Assembly (NCBI GenBank): GCA_903920205.1
Contig: CAIXLI010000108.1
Coordinates: forward strand, 1-50,506
Reading direction: 5' to 3'
DNA from: an uncultured Pseudomonadota bacterium
GTDB lineage: Bacteria; Pseudomonadota; Alphaproteobacteria; UBA9219
Length of the DNA: 50,506 nt
Below, piece by piece: positions 23,557 to 33,096 of the stretch (position 1 is the stretch's first letter; each line of letters begins with the position of its first letter). Under the pieces are notes generated by a model, which saw nothing but the letters and a program-made list of their open reading frames with translations, did no database searches and was not told the DNA's origin. Both the position numbers and the translations under genes were made by a program.

Positions 23557-25057
23557 GCTGTGTCCCTTGGGATTGAGTCTGAAAATCCAACAAAGCCTTT
23601 TCAAGGCTCGGCGCATAAACGTTGCGGAAGGCCGCGGGATAAATGCCAATCCACAAAACCAAAATCAGCATCGGCGCAAAAACCGCGATCTCGCGCACCG
23701 ATAAATCCTTCATAGCGCGAACATCGTCTTTGACCAACGCCCCATAGAACAAGCGGCGATACAGCCACAGCATATAAGCCGCGCCTAAAATCATCCCCAA
23801 AGCGGAGAGCAGGCCGAACCAGCTATTGGCAAGAAACGCGCCTTGCATGCTAAGAAATTCGCCTACAAACCCCGATGTTCCCGGCAAGCCTATCGAGGCC
23901 AACATAAAAACCATAAACACAACGGCATAACGCGGCATATTCGTCGCCATACCGCCATAACGCGCAATCTCTCGCGTGTGCATCCTGTCATAAACGACGC
24001 CGACGCAAAGGAACAACGCGCTGGCGACGAAGCTGTGCGACAGCATAACCATCATCGCGCCATCCCATCCCTGCTGGTTAAAGCTGAAAATGCCGAGCGT
24101 GACATAGCCCATATGCGCGACAGAGGAGTAAGCAATCAGCTTCTTCATATCCGTCTGCGCCAAGGCCACGAGCGAGGCATAGATAATGCCGACAAGGCTA
24201 AGCCCGATCATCAAAGGCGCAAAATGTTTGCTGGCTTCAGGCAGCATTTGAATAGCAATACGAATAAATCCATACCCGCCCATTTTCAAAAGCACCCCCG
24301 CCAGAATGACAGAACCCGCCGTAGGCGCTTCCACATGGGCATAGGGCAGCCAAGTATGGAAAGGCCACATGGGAGTTTTTACCGCAAAGGACGCAAAGAA
24401 GGCCAGCCAAAGCCACACCGCCATTTCTTTGGGGAATTTTCCGCCCATCATCGCTGTCATATCGGTCGTGCCGACATGAAGCACCATAGCGAAAATCGCC
24501 ACAAGCATCAGAACGGAGCCGAGGAACGTATAAAGAAAGAATTTATACGCCGCATAGGTGCGCTTTTCTCCGCCCCACACGCCGATGATAAGGAACATCG
24601 GCAACAACACGCCTTCAAAAAACAAATAGAACAACACAAAATCAAGGGCAGTAAACATCCCGATCATCATGGTTTCCAAAACCAGAAGTGCTATCATAAA
24701 TTCCTTGATGCGCTTCTTCACTCCGCTGATCGACGACAAAAGACAAAGCGGAGTCAAAATCGTCGAGATCATCACAAACCAAACAGAAATCCCGTCAATG
24801 CCTTTGATATAGGCGATGTTAAATGACGGAATCCAAACGAAACGTTCCACCAACTGGAACCCCGTATTGGCAGGATCAAACCGATGCAGCATCACAAACG
24901 ACAGAGCAAGCGTCGCCAATGACACCCCAAGCGCGACAATCTGCGCCAGCCTGTTCCCCCGCACATTATCCTCGCCGCCGCTGACAAACAGCAAAATCGC
25001 CAACGCGCCGAGTAGCGGGAGAAAAGTAACGGCGGATAGGATGGGAAAAACAGTCAT
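23549..25057 (-). CDS. nuoM: NADH-quinone oxidoreductase subunit M
   Basis: FAVKTPMWPFHTWLPYAHVEAPTAGSVILAGVLLKMGGYGF motif. Start reassigned to 25057. Confidence 0.97.
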   Translation of the reverse strand: MTVFPILSAVTFLPLLGALAILLFVSGGEDNVRGNRLAQIVALGVSLATLALSFVMLHRFDPANTGFQLVERFVWIPSFNIAYIKGIDGISVWFVMISTILTPLCLLSSISGVKKRIKEFMIALLVLETMMIGMFTALDFVLFYLFFEGVLLPMFLIIGVWGGEKRTYAAYKFFLYTFLGSVLMLVAIFAMVLHVGTTDMTAMMGGKFPKEMAVWLWLAFFASFAVKTPMWPFHTWLPYAHVEAPTAGSVILAGVLLKMGGYGFIRIAIQMLPEASKHFAPLMIGLSLVGIIYASLVALAQTDMKKLIAYSSVAHMGYVTLGIFSFNQQGWDGAMMVMLSHSFVASALFLCVGVVYDRMHTREIARYGGMATNMPRYAVVFMVFMLASIGLPGTSGFVGEFLSMQGAFLANSWFGLLSALGMILGAAYMLWLYRRLFYGALVKDDVRAMKDLSVREIAVFAPMLILVLWIGIYPAAFRNVYAPSLEKALLDFQTQSQGTQHD

Positions 25058-25072
25058 GACACAACACATCCT

Positions 25073-25939
25073 TTATGGCGCGGAAATCGCGTAAGGCTTA
25101 AGGGGAAGCAGAAATTCTTGCGGGGAAGAGGAATAAGCGTGAATAGCCCGCTCAATGGTGCCATCCGCCGCCAATTCGCCCAAAGCCGCGTCGATCATTG
25201 TTTTGAAGGCTACGTCGCCCTGCGGCAAACCGAAGGCCATAGCATAGACCAAGGGCGGGTTCGCCGGATCGACGATTTTCAACTTACCCGGATTGGCCTT
25301 GTCGTAACCGATAAAATCCGAATAAGCCACGCCCGTAACATCGGCCTTGCCGGTTTCGACTTCCTGAAACACCAAGGAAAAGTCTGTGTTTTGTGGCAAA
25401 GTTTTGATTTGAGCTTTGGGGAATTTCTTGGGTGCTAGATAACTAAACGCCTCGCCTTCAAGAACGGCAACATTATAAGCAGGATTGTTAACGTCTTCTG
25501 TCTTTTGAATGCGCGTCTCGTCCACACGCACAACAAGATAGGCGGGAGCGTAAACAATAGGTGTGCTAAAGCTAATCGCGCTCGCACGGGTTCCAATTAC
25601 GCCCATCCCGTTACAAATCGCATCGTAACGCCGCGTCGCCAGCCCTTCGACAATCGTGCCCCATCCGCCCTCTTCCGCCCAATCAATCCGCAAATCAAGC
25701 TTTTTGGCAACTTCTTCCATAATGTCGTATGTAATACCGCGCATCTCGCCCGTTTTCATATCTTTAAAAAGAACCGGACTCCAAATCGCATACCCGCACC
25801 GTATCGTCCGTGTCCGCTTCACCCGTTCAAACGCCGTTTCCTGCTTCGCCGCGCCTTCGTGCCCCGCAGGACAAGCGATGACGATCACAAGCGCGATTAC
25901 AGCAAGAAGAAGAGCGAGAATTAAAGTTTTTTTGGTCAT
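25073..25939 (-). CDS. SBP_bac_3-family solute-binding-like protein (paralog E), N-terminally anchored
   Basis: MTKKTLILALLLAVIALVIVIACPAGHEGAAKQETAFERVKRTRTIRCGYAIWSPVLFKDMKTGEMRGITYDIMEEVAKKLDLRIDWAEEGGWGTIVEGLATRRYDAICNG; hydrophobic anchor with a possible lipobox (VIAC). Confidence 0.88.
   Translation of the reverse strand: MTKKTLILALLLAVIALVIVIACPAGHEGAAKQETAFERVKRTRTIRCGYAIWSPVLFKDMKTGEMRGITYDIMEEVAKKLDLRIDWAEEGGWGTIVEGLATRRYDAICNGMGVIGTRASAISFSTPIVYAPAYLVVRVDETRIQKTEDVNNPAYNVAVLEGEAFSYLAPKKFPKAQIKTLPQNTDFSLVFQEVETGKADVTGVAYSDFIGYDKANPGKLKIVDPANPPLVYAMAFGLPQGDVAFKTMIDAALGELAADGTIERAIHAYSSSPQEFLLPLKPYAISAP
25819..25866. repeat. 48-bp exact direct repeat, copy 1 (in paralog E 5' region)
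   Basis: TCACCCGTTCAAACGCCGTTTCCTGCTTCGCCGCGCCTTCGTGCCCCG, identical to 27582-27629. Confidence 0.95.
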
Positions 25940-25948
25940 GACTGCTTC

Positions 25949-26830
25949 TTACCTTTCCGGTGTTTCGGAATCGACGTATGGTTTGGCGACGCGTAACAAT
26001 GAACCAGCAGCGACTTTGTATTTATCAAGAATTCGATCAAGCGTGCCGTCATTCTGCAATTCATTGATCGCTACACTTAAAAGGTCGCGCAAACCATATT
26101 CGCCTTTAGCGACCGAGAAGACATCTCCATAAATCCTAAGCGCGGACGCGCCTGTGACGCGACGCAGTTTATGCGTCGGATTATGCGCATTATAATCGTC
26201 GATAGAGGCTTGATCCGAAAACACGACATCCGCTTTGCCTGTGCCAACGACCAAAAAAGATTGCGTCGGATCGACATCACCAACAAGGCTGTATTGCCTC
26301 GCCTTCGGAAAAAGGCTGTCAGCGATGGCTTTTTGCGCACTTCCGTCGACAACCGCGATTGAGGCATTTTCGTTATTGATCGCTGAGTTGTTTCCGTCAA
26401 ATCGAGAGTTTTCCTCGCGCACATAGGCGTAAAGCGGCATAAAATCTATCGGCCTCGACATATCAAGACGCTGCGCCCGTCGCCCGTTTTCCCAAAGAGC
26501 CGCGCAAAAAACATCCTGTTTCCCGCTTTGCAATTGTTCCGCCGCTACGCCTATTCCGACTTCCGCCTGCCAATCAATCTTCAAATTGGTCACGCGTCCG
26601 ATGGCCTCCATAACCTCATAATCAATGCCACTCTTTTCCTTCGTGTTGGGGTCAATCATAAAATGAGGAGGCCATACCGTATAAGCACACCGTATCGTCC
26701 GCGTCCGCATGACACGATCAAATGCTGTCTCCTGCTTCGCCGCGCTTTGTTGCCCCGCGGGACAAACGATCACGAACCCCAGTGCGACAACTGCAACAAC
26801 AAGGGCCAGCCATGAAACAATGTTTTTCAT
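25949..26830 (-). CDS. SBP_bac_3-family solute-binding-like protein (paralog D), N-terminally anchored
   Basis: MKNIVSWLALVVAVVALGFVIVCPAGQQSAAKQETAFDRVMRTRTIRCAYTVWPPHFMIDPNTKEKSGIDYEVMEAIGR; ATGA overlap with paralog C. Confidence 0.9.
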   Translation of the reverse strand: MKNIVSWLALVVAVVALGFVIVCPAGQQSAAKQETAFDRVMRTRTIRCAYTVWPPHFMIDPNTKEKSGIDYEVMEAIGRVTNLKIDWQAEVGIGVAAEQLQSGKQDVFCAALWENGRRAQRLDMSRPIDFMPLYAYVREENSRFDGNNSAINNENASIAVVDGSAQKAIADSLFPKARQYSLVGDVDPTQSFLVVGTGKADVVFSDQASIDDYNAHNPTHKLRRVTGASALRIYGDVFSVAKGEYGLRDLLSVAINELQNDGTLDRILDKYKVAAGSLLRVAKPYVDSETPER

Positions 26831-27717
26831 TTTCCGTCCTCCGTTAGATAACCCGGGGCAACACGGCGAAACACGCCTGGAACCGTTTCGTATTTTTTTA
26901 GGATGCGTTCTATCGTGCCATTCACGAGCAACTCATCAAACGTCGCGTTCAAAAACTCGCGCAGTCTCCATTCCTCCGAACCAACGGCAAAGGCTTCGCC
27001 ATAGGTACGTAAAGATTCAATCCCCTCAACTTTACGAATCTTTTTATCGGTATTATGAAGGTTGTAATCGTCGACAAGGAACCTATCCGCAAAAACGACA
27101 TCGGCTTTGCCCGTCGCCAAAGCCAAAAGGGGTTGAGCCCCGTCTGAAATTTCGGGCAACGCCAACTGTTTCGCCTTAGGTGTGACGCTATCGGCTATGC
27201 TTTTCTGCGTCGAACCATCGATGATCGCAACGATGCTCTTTTCGTTATTAATCGCGTCAAAATTTTTGTCGAACCGTGTATCGTCGTCGCGCACAAAGGC
27301 GTAAACAGGCGTATAGTGAAGCGGCTTTGTTAGAATAACCCGCGACGCCCGCGCAGAGGACGTCCAAACCGACACGCAGAAAACATCGTCTTTCCCACTG
27401 CGCAGTTGCTCGGGAAACGAACCATACCCTGTTTCATCCGTCCATTCGATTTTAATCCCCGTCGCTTTGCCGACGGCTTCCATAATATCGTAATCGATGC
27501 CCGTCATCTGCTTGCCTGTGGGATCCATCATCAGATAGGGCGCCCATACCGAATATGAACACCGCAACGTCCGCGTCCGCATCACCCGTTCAAACGCCGT
27601 TTCCTGCTTCGCCGCGCCTTCGTGCCCCGATGGACGCGCAAGGACGAGCCCCAGCGCGATCAAAGCGACAATCAACGCAAGCGCGAAAATTTTGTTATGT
27701 TGGGCTATCCCCGTCAT
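26827..27717 (-). CDS. SBP_bac_3-family solute-binding-like protein (paralog C), N-terminally anchored
   Basis: KIFALALIVALIALGLVLARPSGHEGAAKQETAFERVMRTRTLRCSYSVWAPYLMMDPTGKQMTGIDYDIMEAVGKATGIKIEW; ATGA overlap with paralog B. Confidence 0.9.
   Translation of the reverse strand: MTGIAQHNKIFALALIVALIALGLVLARPSGHEGAAKQETAFERVMRTRTLRCSYSVWAPYLMMDPTGKQMTGIDYDIMEAVGKATGIKIEWTDETGYGSFPEQLRSGKDDVFCVSVWTSSARASRVILTKPLHYTPVYAFVRDDDTRFDKNFDAINNEKSIVAIIDGSTQKSIADSVTPKAKQLALPEISDGAQPLLALATGKADVVFADRFLVDDYNLHNTDKKIRKVEGIESLRTYGEAFAVGSEEWRLREFLNATFDELLVNGTIERILKKYETVPGVFRRVAPGYLTEDGK
27582..27629. repeat. 48-bp exact direct repeat, copy 2 (in paralog C 5' region)
   Basis: Same 48-mer as 25819-25866. Confidence 0.95.
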
Positions 27718-28589
27718 GATTTCCCCTGACCGACATAAGGCAACACGACGCGGGCTATTTCGCCCGGAAAAGTTTCGTATTTCTGCAAAATGCGTTCAAT
27801 CGTGCCGTTGTTATGAAGTTCGGCAATCGCCACGCTAAGCATTTCGCGCAATTCCCACTCGCCCATAGCGACGCTAAACGTTTCGGGATAGTTTCGCACA
27901 GGCAAAACGCCCGAGACGCGCCGCAATTTCTTGTCGGGGCTGTTTTGATTGAAGTCGTTGACCATGATCTCGTCAAAAAATCCGGCATCGCCTTTGCCCG
28001 TCACAATGTTCAGCAAAACCTCTCCGTCCGCAGAAAGACCGGATGCGGCAAATTGTTTAGCCTTAGGAAAAGAAGTATCTGCGACCGCTTTCATCGTTGC
28101 GCCATCAAGAACGGCAAGCGTGTATTTTTCGTCGTTAAGCGCCTCAAGATGATTATCAAAACGCGTATCGCCTTCCCGCACAAAAACATAAAGTGGTGAA
28201 ATAATAACGGGAGCCGTCGACAAAGTACGCACCGCACGCGCCGTACTTGTCCATACGGTCACGCACAGAGCATCTTCCTTGCCGCTTTGCAATTGTTCGG
28301 GGAACGCGCCGTATCCAGTTTCTTCCACCCAATCGACTTTCAGGTGCAAAAGTTTCGCGGCAGCCTCCATCACTTCATAGTCGATCCCGCTGATTTGCTT
28401 GGTCGCGGCGTCTATCGTGAAGTGATGCGCTCTAGCTATATAAGCGCAACGCAAAGTCCCGGACCGCGTCACGCGCTCAAACGCCGTTTCATGTTTTGCC
28501 GCAACTTCATGCCCCACAGGCCGCGCAATCACAACCAGCAGCGCGATCAGTGCGAGGATTAACGCAACCAGAGATGTTTTATTCGTCAT
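27714..28589 (-). CDS. SBP_bac_3-family solute-binding-like protein (paralog B), N-terminally anchored
   Basis: MTNKTSLVALILALIALLVVIARPVGHEVAAKHETAFERVTRSGTLRCAYIARAHHFTIDAATKQISGIDYEVMEAAAKLLHLKVDW; starts 4 bp after the nuoL stop. Confidence 0.9.
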   Translation of the reverse strand: MTNKTSLVALILALIALLVVIARPVGHEVAAKHETAFERVTRSGTLRCAYIARAHHFTIDAATKQISGIDYEVMEAAAKLLHLKVDWVEETGYGAFPEQLQSGKEDALCVTVWTSTARAVRTLSTAPVIISPLYVFVREGDTRFDNHLEALNDEKYTLAVLDGATMKAVADTSFPKAKQFAASGLSADGEVLLNIVTGKGDAGFFDEIMVNDFNQNSPDKKLRRVSGVLPVRNYPETFSVAMGEWELREMLSVAIAELHNNGTIERILQKYETFPGEIARVVLPYVGQGKS

Positions 28590-28593
28590 GACA

Positions 28594-30546
28594 TTAACCC
28601 CTCAACCAAAACCACGAGATAAACCCCGCCACGCCGATAACCATGGCAAAAGCATAGTGATAGAGATAGCCGCTTTCCAAAGCACCAACGCGTCTGGCAA
28701 TGCGCAATGAAAGCGCGGCAAAACCATCGGGCCCATAGCCGTCAATTAGGGCGTCGTCGCCGACTTCCCACAAGAAGGAACCTATCCAACGCGCGGGACG
28801 CACAAATAAGGCGTCATAGATATCATCGAAATAGAATTTATGAACGACAAGGTGATAAAGCCAACCAAACGCCGTCGAAGCGATGGCGGGCAGCGCAGGC
28901 ATGGCGACATAGAAAACGTAGGCCATAACGATGCCGAAAACCGCGACGATAACGGGCAACCATTTATATATCTCGGCGACATGATACGCGGCTGCAATCG
29001 AGTCGTGTTGAGGAAGGACGAATATTGCTCCGTTCCAAAACGCCTCCCTGCCCTCGCCGCCGAACCAATCAAACGCGAACCATCCGGCGAATACGGCTCC
29101 GATAGCCAAGGGCACAATGGGAGCCAACATCACCCAAGGCGATTCATGCGCGTGTTCCAAAACATGCGGCGTAGCGCGTGACTCGCCATGGAATGTCAGG
29201 ATCAACAAACGCCACGAATAGAACGCCGTTATAAACGCCGAGATCAAGCCGAGCACATAAACAAAGGTGCCAATGCCGGAACCGCTCCCTATCGCAGATT
29301 CTAGAATCAAATCTTTGGAATAAAATCCTGCAAAACCAAAAACCCCATCAACGCCAATCCCCGCCAAAGCCAGAGAACCAATCACCATAAGGACATAAGT
29401 CACAGGAACGACACGCCAGATGCCGCCCATTTTCCGCATATCCTGTTCCCCCGACAAAGCATGAATGACGGAACCGGCGCATAAGAACAGCAAGGCCTTA
29501 AAGAAAGCATGCGTCATCAAATGGAAAATAGCGGCGGAGTAGGCCGACACGCCTGCGGCAAAAAACATGTACCCGAGTTGGCTCATTGTCGAATAAGCGA
29601 TTACGCGTTTAATGTCGAATTGCGTCAAGCCGATAGAGGCCGCAAAGATGCAAGTCAACGCGCCGATAATGGCGACAAAATGCAAAGCATCGGGCGCATA
29701 TTCAAACACAGGCGACAATCTGGCGACCATAAAAACGCCCGCAGTGACCATCGTCGCGGCATGAATCAAAGCCGACACAGGCGTCGGGCCTTCCATCGCA
29801 TCCGGCAGCCATGTATGCAAACCCAACTGCGCCGACTTGCCCATCGCGCCGACGAACAGCAACAAACAAACAGTCGTCAGAGCAGGCAGCGTGTGTCCCA
29901 AGAATATCCATTGCGTCGTGGCGAGGTCGGGTGCCTTGGAAAAAATCACGCTATAATCCAGAGAACCAAACAGCATAAAGCAGCCAAAGATGCCCAGCAC
30001 AAACCCGAAATCGCCCACACGGTTGACCAAAAATGCTTTTATCGAAGCGTCGTTGGCGCTAACTTTCTCATACCAGAAATTAATCAGGAGATAGGACGAA
30101 AGCCCCACACCTTCCCATCCGAAAAACATCTGGAGCAAATTGGCGGATGTCACCAGCATCAACATAAAGAAGGTAAAAAGCCCCAGATACGCCATAAAGC
30201 GCGGCTTGCTTTTATCGTGGCTCATATAGCCGATGGAATAAATATGCACCATCGCGGACACTCCGTTGACCACGACAAGCATCACGGCGGTCAGCGTATC
30301 GATCTTAATGCCCCACGATACCTCAAGTGCACCCGAATGAATCCAGTCGAACAAAACGCGGGTCGTCGCATGACCTAACAACGGTACATCGCGGAACAAA
30401 TAAACCGAAAGCCCAGCGGCCGCCAAAACGCAGCCACTCGTCACAATTTGCGAGGCTTTGTCACCTAACCTGCGCCCAAAAAATCCGGCGAAAATCGCCC
30501 CCAGCAAGGGCAGAAAAACGACCGCGATGTCCAAGGGAATTGTCAT
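28594..30546 (-). CDS. nuoL: NADH-quinone oxidoreductase subunit L
   Basis: GAMGKSAQLGLHTWLPDAMEGPTPVSALIHAATMVTAGVFMVARLSP. Confidence 0.98.
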   Translation of the reverse strand: MTIPLDIAVVFLPLLGAIFAGFFGRRLGDKASQIVTSGCVLAAAGLSVYLFRDVPLLGHATTRVLFDWIHSGALEVSWGIKIDTLTAVMLVVVNGVSAMVHIYSIGYMSHDKSKPRFMAYLGLFTFFMLMLVTSANLLQMFFGWEGVGLSSYLLINFWYEKVSANDASIKAFLVNRVGDFGFVLGIFGCFMLFGSLDYSVIFSKAPDLATTQWIFLGHTLPALTTVCLLLFVGAMGKSAQLGLHTWLPDAMEGPTPVSALIHAATMVTAGVFMVARLSPVFEYAPDALHFVAIIGALTCIFAASIGLTQFDIKRVIAYSTMSQLGYMFFAAGVSAYSAAIFHLMTHAFFKALLFLCAGSVIHALSGEQDMRKMGGIWRVVPVTYVLMVIGSLALAGIGVDGVFGFAGFYSKDLILESAIGSGSGIGTFVYVLGLISAFITAFYSWRLLILTFHGESRATPHVLEHAHESPWVMLAPIVPLAIGAVFAGWFAFDWFGGEGREAFWNGAIFVLPQHDSIAAAYHVAEIYKWLPVIVAVFGIVMAYVFYVAMPALPAIASTAFGWLYHLVVHKFYFDDIYDALFVRPARWIGSFLWEVGDDALIDGYGPDGFAALSLRIARRVGALESGYLYHYAFAMVIGVAGFISWFWLRG

Positions 30547-30549
30547 GCG

Positions 30550-30858
30550 TTAGCCCTTCATCCTGTTGACGTGTTCAACAGCGATATCGCCGCGATTACG
30601 GAAAGTGACGACCAGAATGGCAAGCCCGATGGCGGTTTCCGCCGCAGCGACGGTCAAAACAATCATCGTGAAAACCTGCCCTATCAAATTATGCTGATAG
30701 ACCGAAAAAGCGACAAAGTTGATATTAACCGCCAGCAAGATCAACTCAATAGACATCAGAAGAACAATAATGTTGCGGCGATTAACGATAATGCCGATGA
30801 CGCCGATCGAGAACAAGATGGCGGCAACGACTAGAAAATGTGAAAGTCCGATCATCAT
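30550..30858 (-). CDS. nuoK: NADH-quinone oxidoreductase subunit K
   Basis: [50 protein letters not shown]; start at the MM pair (30858 or 30855). Confidence 0.96.
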   Translation of the reverse strand: MMIGLSHFLVVAAILFSIGVIGIIVNRRNIIVLLMSIELILLAVNINFVAFSVYQHNLIGQVFTMIVLTVAAAETAIGLAILVVTFRNRGDIAVEHVNRMKG

Positions 30859-30920
30859 GTTTTCCTCAATCCCCAACAACTTTTATTTGGATTCTGTTCT
30901 GACTCCATCCAAAACCGATC

Positions 30921-31826
30921 TTATTGTTTTTTCTCAGGTTCGGATTTTTGCTGTTTATTGCCTTGTTTCTCATCTAGCTGCTCAAAACCAGCAGGCAGCT
31001 TGATGCCGTTCTCCTTAAGCGCCTTAAGAATAGCGCTACGCACCTCCTCAGCGACAGTCATAGAGGTGTCCTGACGCAACCGTCCCTCACGCGAAGCTAG
31101 TTCCCCCCCCGATTGCAGCAGTTTTTTTCCGGCGGAAGTTTCATAAAAGCCCTTCAATTGCTCAAGCTCCGAATACGTAAAGGTCTGAGCATACGCGATA
31201 GCCTTGTCCTTTTCCGCGTCATCGGCGTGTTGTGCCGATATCTTTTCCTGAAGCCCAAAGGCAATGCCGTGTATTTTCTCCGTCTGGCCAGGATTTTCTT
31301 GCACGATGGCAGGGATCATCGACATCGTTAATCCCATCATTGGGCTATGCATGGCCATTGATGCCTGAGCAGGCCCCTTCTGCGGCTCTGTGAGCTTAAC
31401 GATCTTGCGCGCAAGATCGAGATTCTTGGAATCGACTTCGCGAGATACATCGGGCCTATGAAAAGGAATCATACCGGGCACATGTCCCATGGGGCCCATT
31501 GGCCCCATAATAGCCGCCGCGTCAGGCCTTCCCGCTAAACCAGGGGACGGGGGGGCATTAGACGTCACTGGCTTTGCGTTACCCCCCTGGCCTTGGCCCA
31601 GTCCCTTTTCTTTCCCTCCAGAAGAAAAGAAGGACGACATAGCGCCCCAAAGGCTCTTGTCTGACGATTTTCCAGGCTTGGCTCCTTCGGGTAGTAAATG
31701 CTGTTTGAGCGCCATCGGTGGCACCGCCACCTCCGGACCTGTTTCCGCATAGCCCTGAGACGAAACCAATAAAACCACCAAAGTGGCGCACAAAACGATA
31801 CTTAAAGTAATGCGGTCGTTTTTCAT
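30921..31826 (-). CDS. Exported DUF2059-like protein with Met/Pro-rich middle region
   Basis: Signal-peptide-like N-terminus (ITLSIVLCATLVVLLVSSQGYAETG). Met-rich IMGPMGPMGHVPGMIPFH and ASMAMHSPMMGLTMSMIP. C-terminal YAQTFTYSELEQLKGFYETSAGKKLLQ is DUF2059-like. ATGA overlap with the nuoJ stop. Confidence 0.75.
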   Translation of the reverse strand: MKNDRITLSIVLCATLVVLLVSSQGYAETGPEVAVPPMALKQHLLPEGAKPGKSSDKSLWGAMSSFFSSGGKEKGLGQGQGGNAKPVTSNAPPSPGLAGRPDAAAIMGPMGPMGHVPGMIPFHRPDVSREVDSKNLDLARKIVKLTEPQKGPAQASMAMHSPMMGLTMSMIPAIVQENPGQTEKIHGIAFGLQEKISAQHADDAEKDKAIAYAQTFTYSELEQLKGFYETSAGKKLLQSGGELASREGRLRQDTSMTVAEEVRSAILKALKENGIKLPAGFEQLDEKQGNKQQKSEPEKKQ

Positions 31827-32431
31827 ATTTCTACCCCCTGTCCGGTTGTGACTTTCTTAATTTCGACGATATCGGATGCAAGCTTGTTGACTTGACGGCA
31901 CGGTTTTTGGCGCAACGCGTCCTTGCGTTCGCGCAAAGTCAAAACAATCGCGCCTGTCATCGCCACCAGCAAGATCAGGCCGCAAACCTGAAACGGATAG
32001 AAATAATCGGTATATAGAACGCGCCCCAAGGCGCGGGTATTATCGATAGCGGCTCCCGCCGTTCCTGCGGTCGTTAAAACATTCGGGTCGACTACCCACG
32101 CGCTGGCGACCAACACCAACTGCGCCAGCAAAACCAAAGCGACCGCGCCTCCGACAGGCAAATACCGCCGGAACCCCTGCCGCAAAGCGGGAAAGTTGAC
32201 ATCCAGCATCATCACCACAAACAGGAACAACACGGCGACTGCGCCGACATAAACGATCAACAGGATAAAGGCCAGAAACTCCGCCCCCATCAGCAAAAAC
32301 AATCCCGCACCGTTAAAAAAGCACAGGATCAAAAACAACACTGCATAAACAGGATTCCGCGCCGTGATCACCATGACAGCAGAGGCCAAAAGCACAGCAG
32401 AGAAAAGATAAAAGATTATGGACGTCATCAT
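31823..32431 (-). CDS. nuoJ: NADH-quinone oxidoreductase subunit J
   Basis: RNPVYAVLFLILCFFNGAGLFLLMGAEFLAFILLIVYVGAVAVLFLFVVMMLD. Confidence 0.97.
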   Translation of the reverse strand: MMTSIIFYLFSAVLLASAVMVITARNPVYAVLFLILCFFNGAGLFLLMGAEFLAFILLIVYVGAVAVLFLFVVMMLDVNFPALRQGFRRYLPVGGAVALVLLAQLVLVASAWVVDPNVLTTAGTAGAAIDNTRALGRVLYTDYFYPFQVCGLILLVAMTGAIVLTLRERKDALRQKPCRQVNKLASDIVEIKKVTTGQGVEI

Positions 32432-32441
32432 GGGCGTTTAC

Positions 32442-32597
32442 CTACCTTGCCGTCGCGTTGTCATCGTTAACCGTACAGTTACGCGCATTCTTACACCAGT
32501 TCTTTGCCGCAGCGCCCGAGGAATCAAGAACCTCCTGACTCGTGCAGGCGATTGTCAGAAAAGCAAAGCCAACAAAAAGAACTTTTCTCGTCACCAT
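32442..32597 (-). CDS. Small lipoprotein-like protein, function unknown
   Basis: 51 aa from ATG 32597: MVTRKVLFVGFAFLTIACTSQEVLDSSGAAAKNWCKNARNCTVNDDNATAR. Lipobox TIAC. Starts 4 bp after the nuoI stop and fills the nuoI-nuoJ gap. Confidence 0.6.
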   Translation of the reverse strand: MVTRKVLFVGFAFLTIACTSQEVLDSSGAAAKNWCKNARNCTVNDDNATAR

Positions 32598-32601
32598 CGC
32601 C

Positions 32602-33087
32602 TCACCTATATTTCGCATCCGCCGCAATGTTCGCCGCGATTGCCGCTTCCCATCTGTCTCCGTTCGCAAGCAGCCGTTCTTTGGTAAAGTACAATTCCTC
32701 CCGCGTTTCAGTGCCGAATTCAAAATTAGGCCCTTCGACAATAGCTTCGACAGGGCAAGCTTCCTGACACAAGCCACAAAAGATGCACTTGGTCATATCG
32801 ATGTCATAGCGCGTCGTGCGGCGGGTGCCGTCGGCGCGGGGCGCGGATTCAATCGTGATGGCTTGGGCGGGACACACCGCCTCGCACAATTTGCACGCAA
32901 TACAACGTTCCTCGCCGTTCTCATAACGGCGCAAAGCGTGTTCGCCACGGAATCGCGGCGAGAGAGGGCCTCTTTCATACGGATAATTCACCGTAACCTT
33001 GCGCCGAAAAAGATACGAAAAGGTCAGCGCAAGACCCGCGACGATCTCGTACAAAAACAAACGTTTAACGGGGCGAAGAAAGGACAT
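32602..33087 (-). CDS. nuoI: NADH-quinone oxidoreductase subunit I
   Basis: Two 4Fe-4S motifs: [16 protein letters not shown] and [16 protein letters not shown]. Confidence 0.98.
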   Translation of the reverse strand: MSFLRPVKRLFLYEIVAGLALTFSYLFRRKVTVNYPYERGPLSPRFRGEHALRRYENGEERCIACKLCEAVCPAQAITIESAPRADGTRRTTRYDIDMTKCIFCGLCQEACPVEAIVEGPNFEFGTETREELYFTKERLLANGDRWEAAIAANIAADAKYR

Positions 33088-33096
33088 GCAAACCCC

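Noticed and set aside
23843-24826. 327-aa plus-strand ORF
   Set aside because: Antisense to nuoM; H/R/Q-rich with no recognised family.
25073-28589. Tandem SBPs considered as an ordinary ABC amino-acid uptake operon
   Set aside because: No permease or ATPase gene occurs anywhere in the window, and the genes are locked between nuoL and nuoM.
29509-30378. 289-aa plus-strand ORF
   Set aside because: Antisense to nuoL; same shadow-ORF composition.
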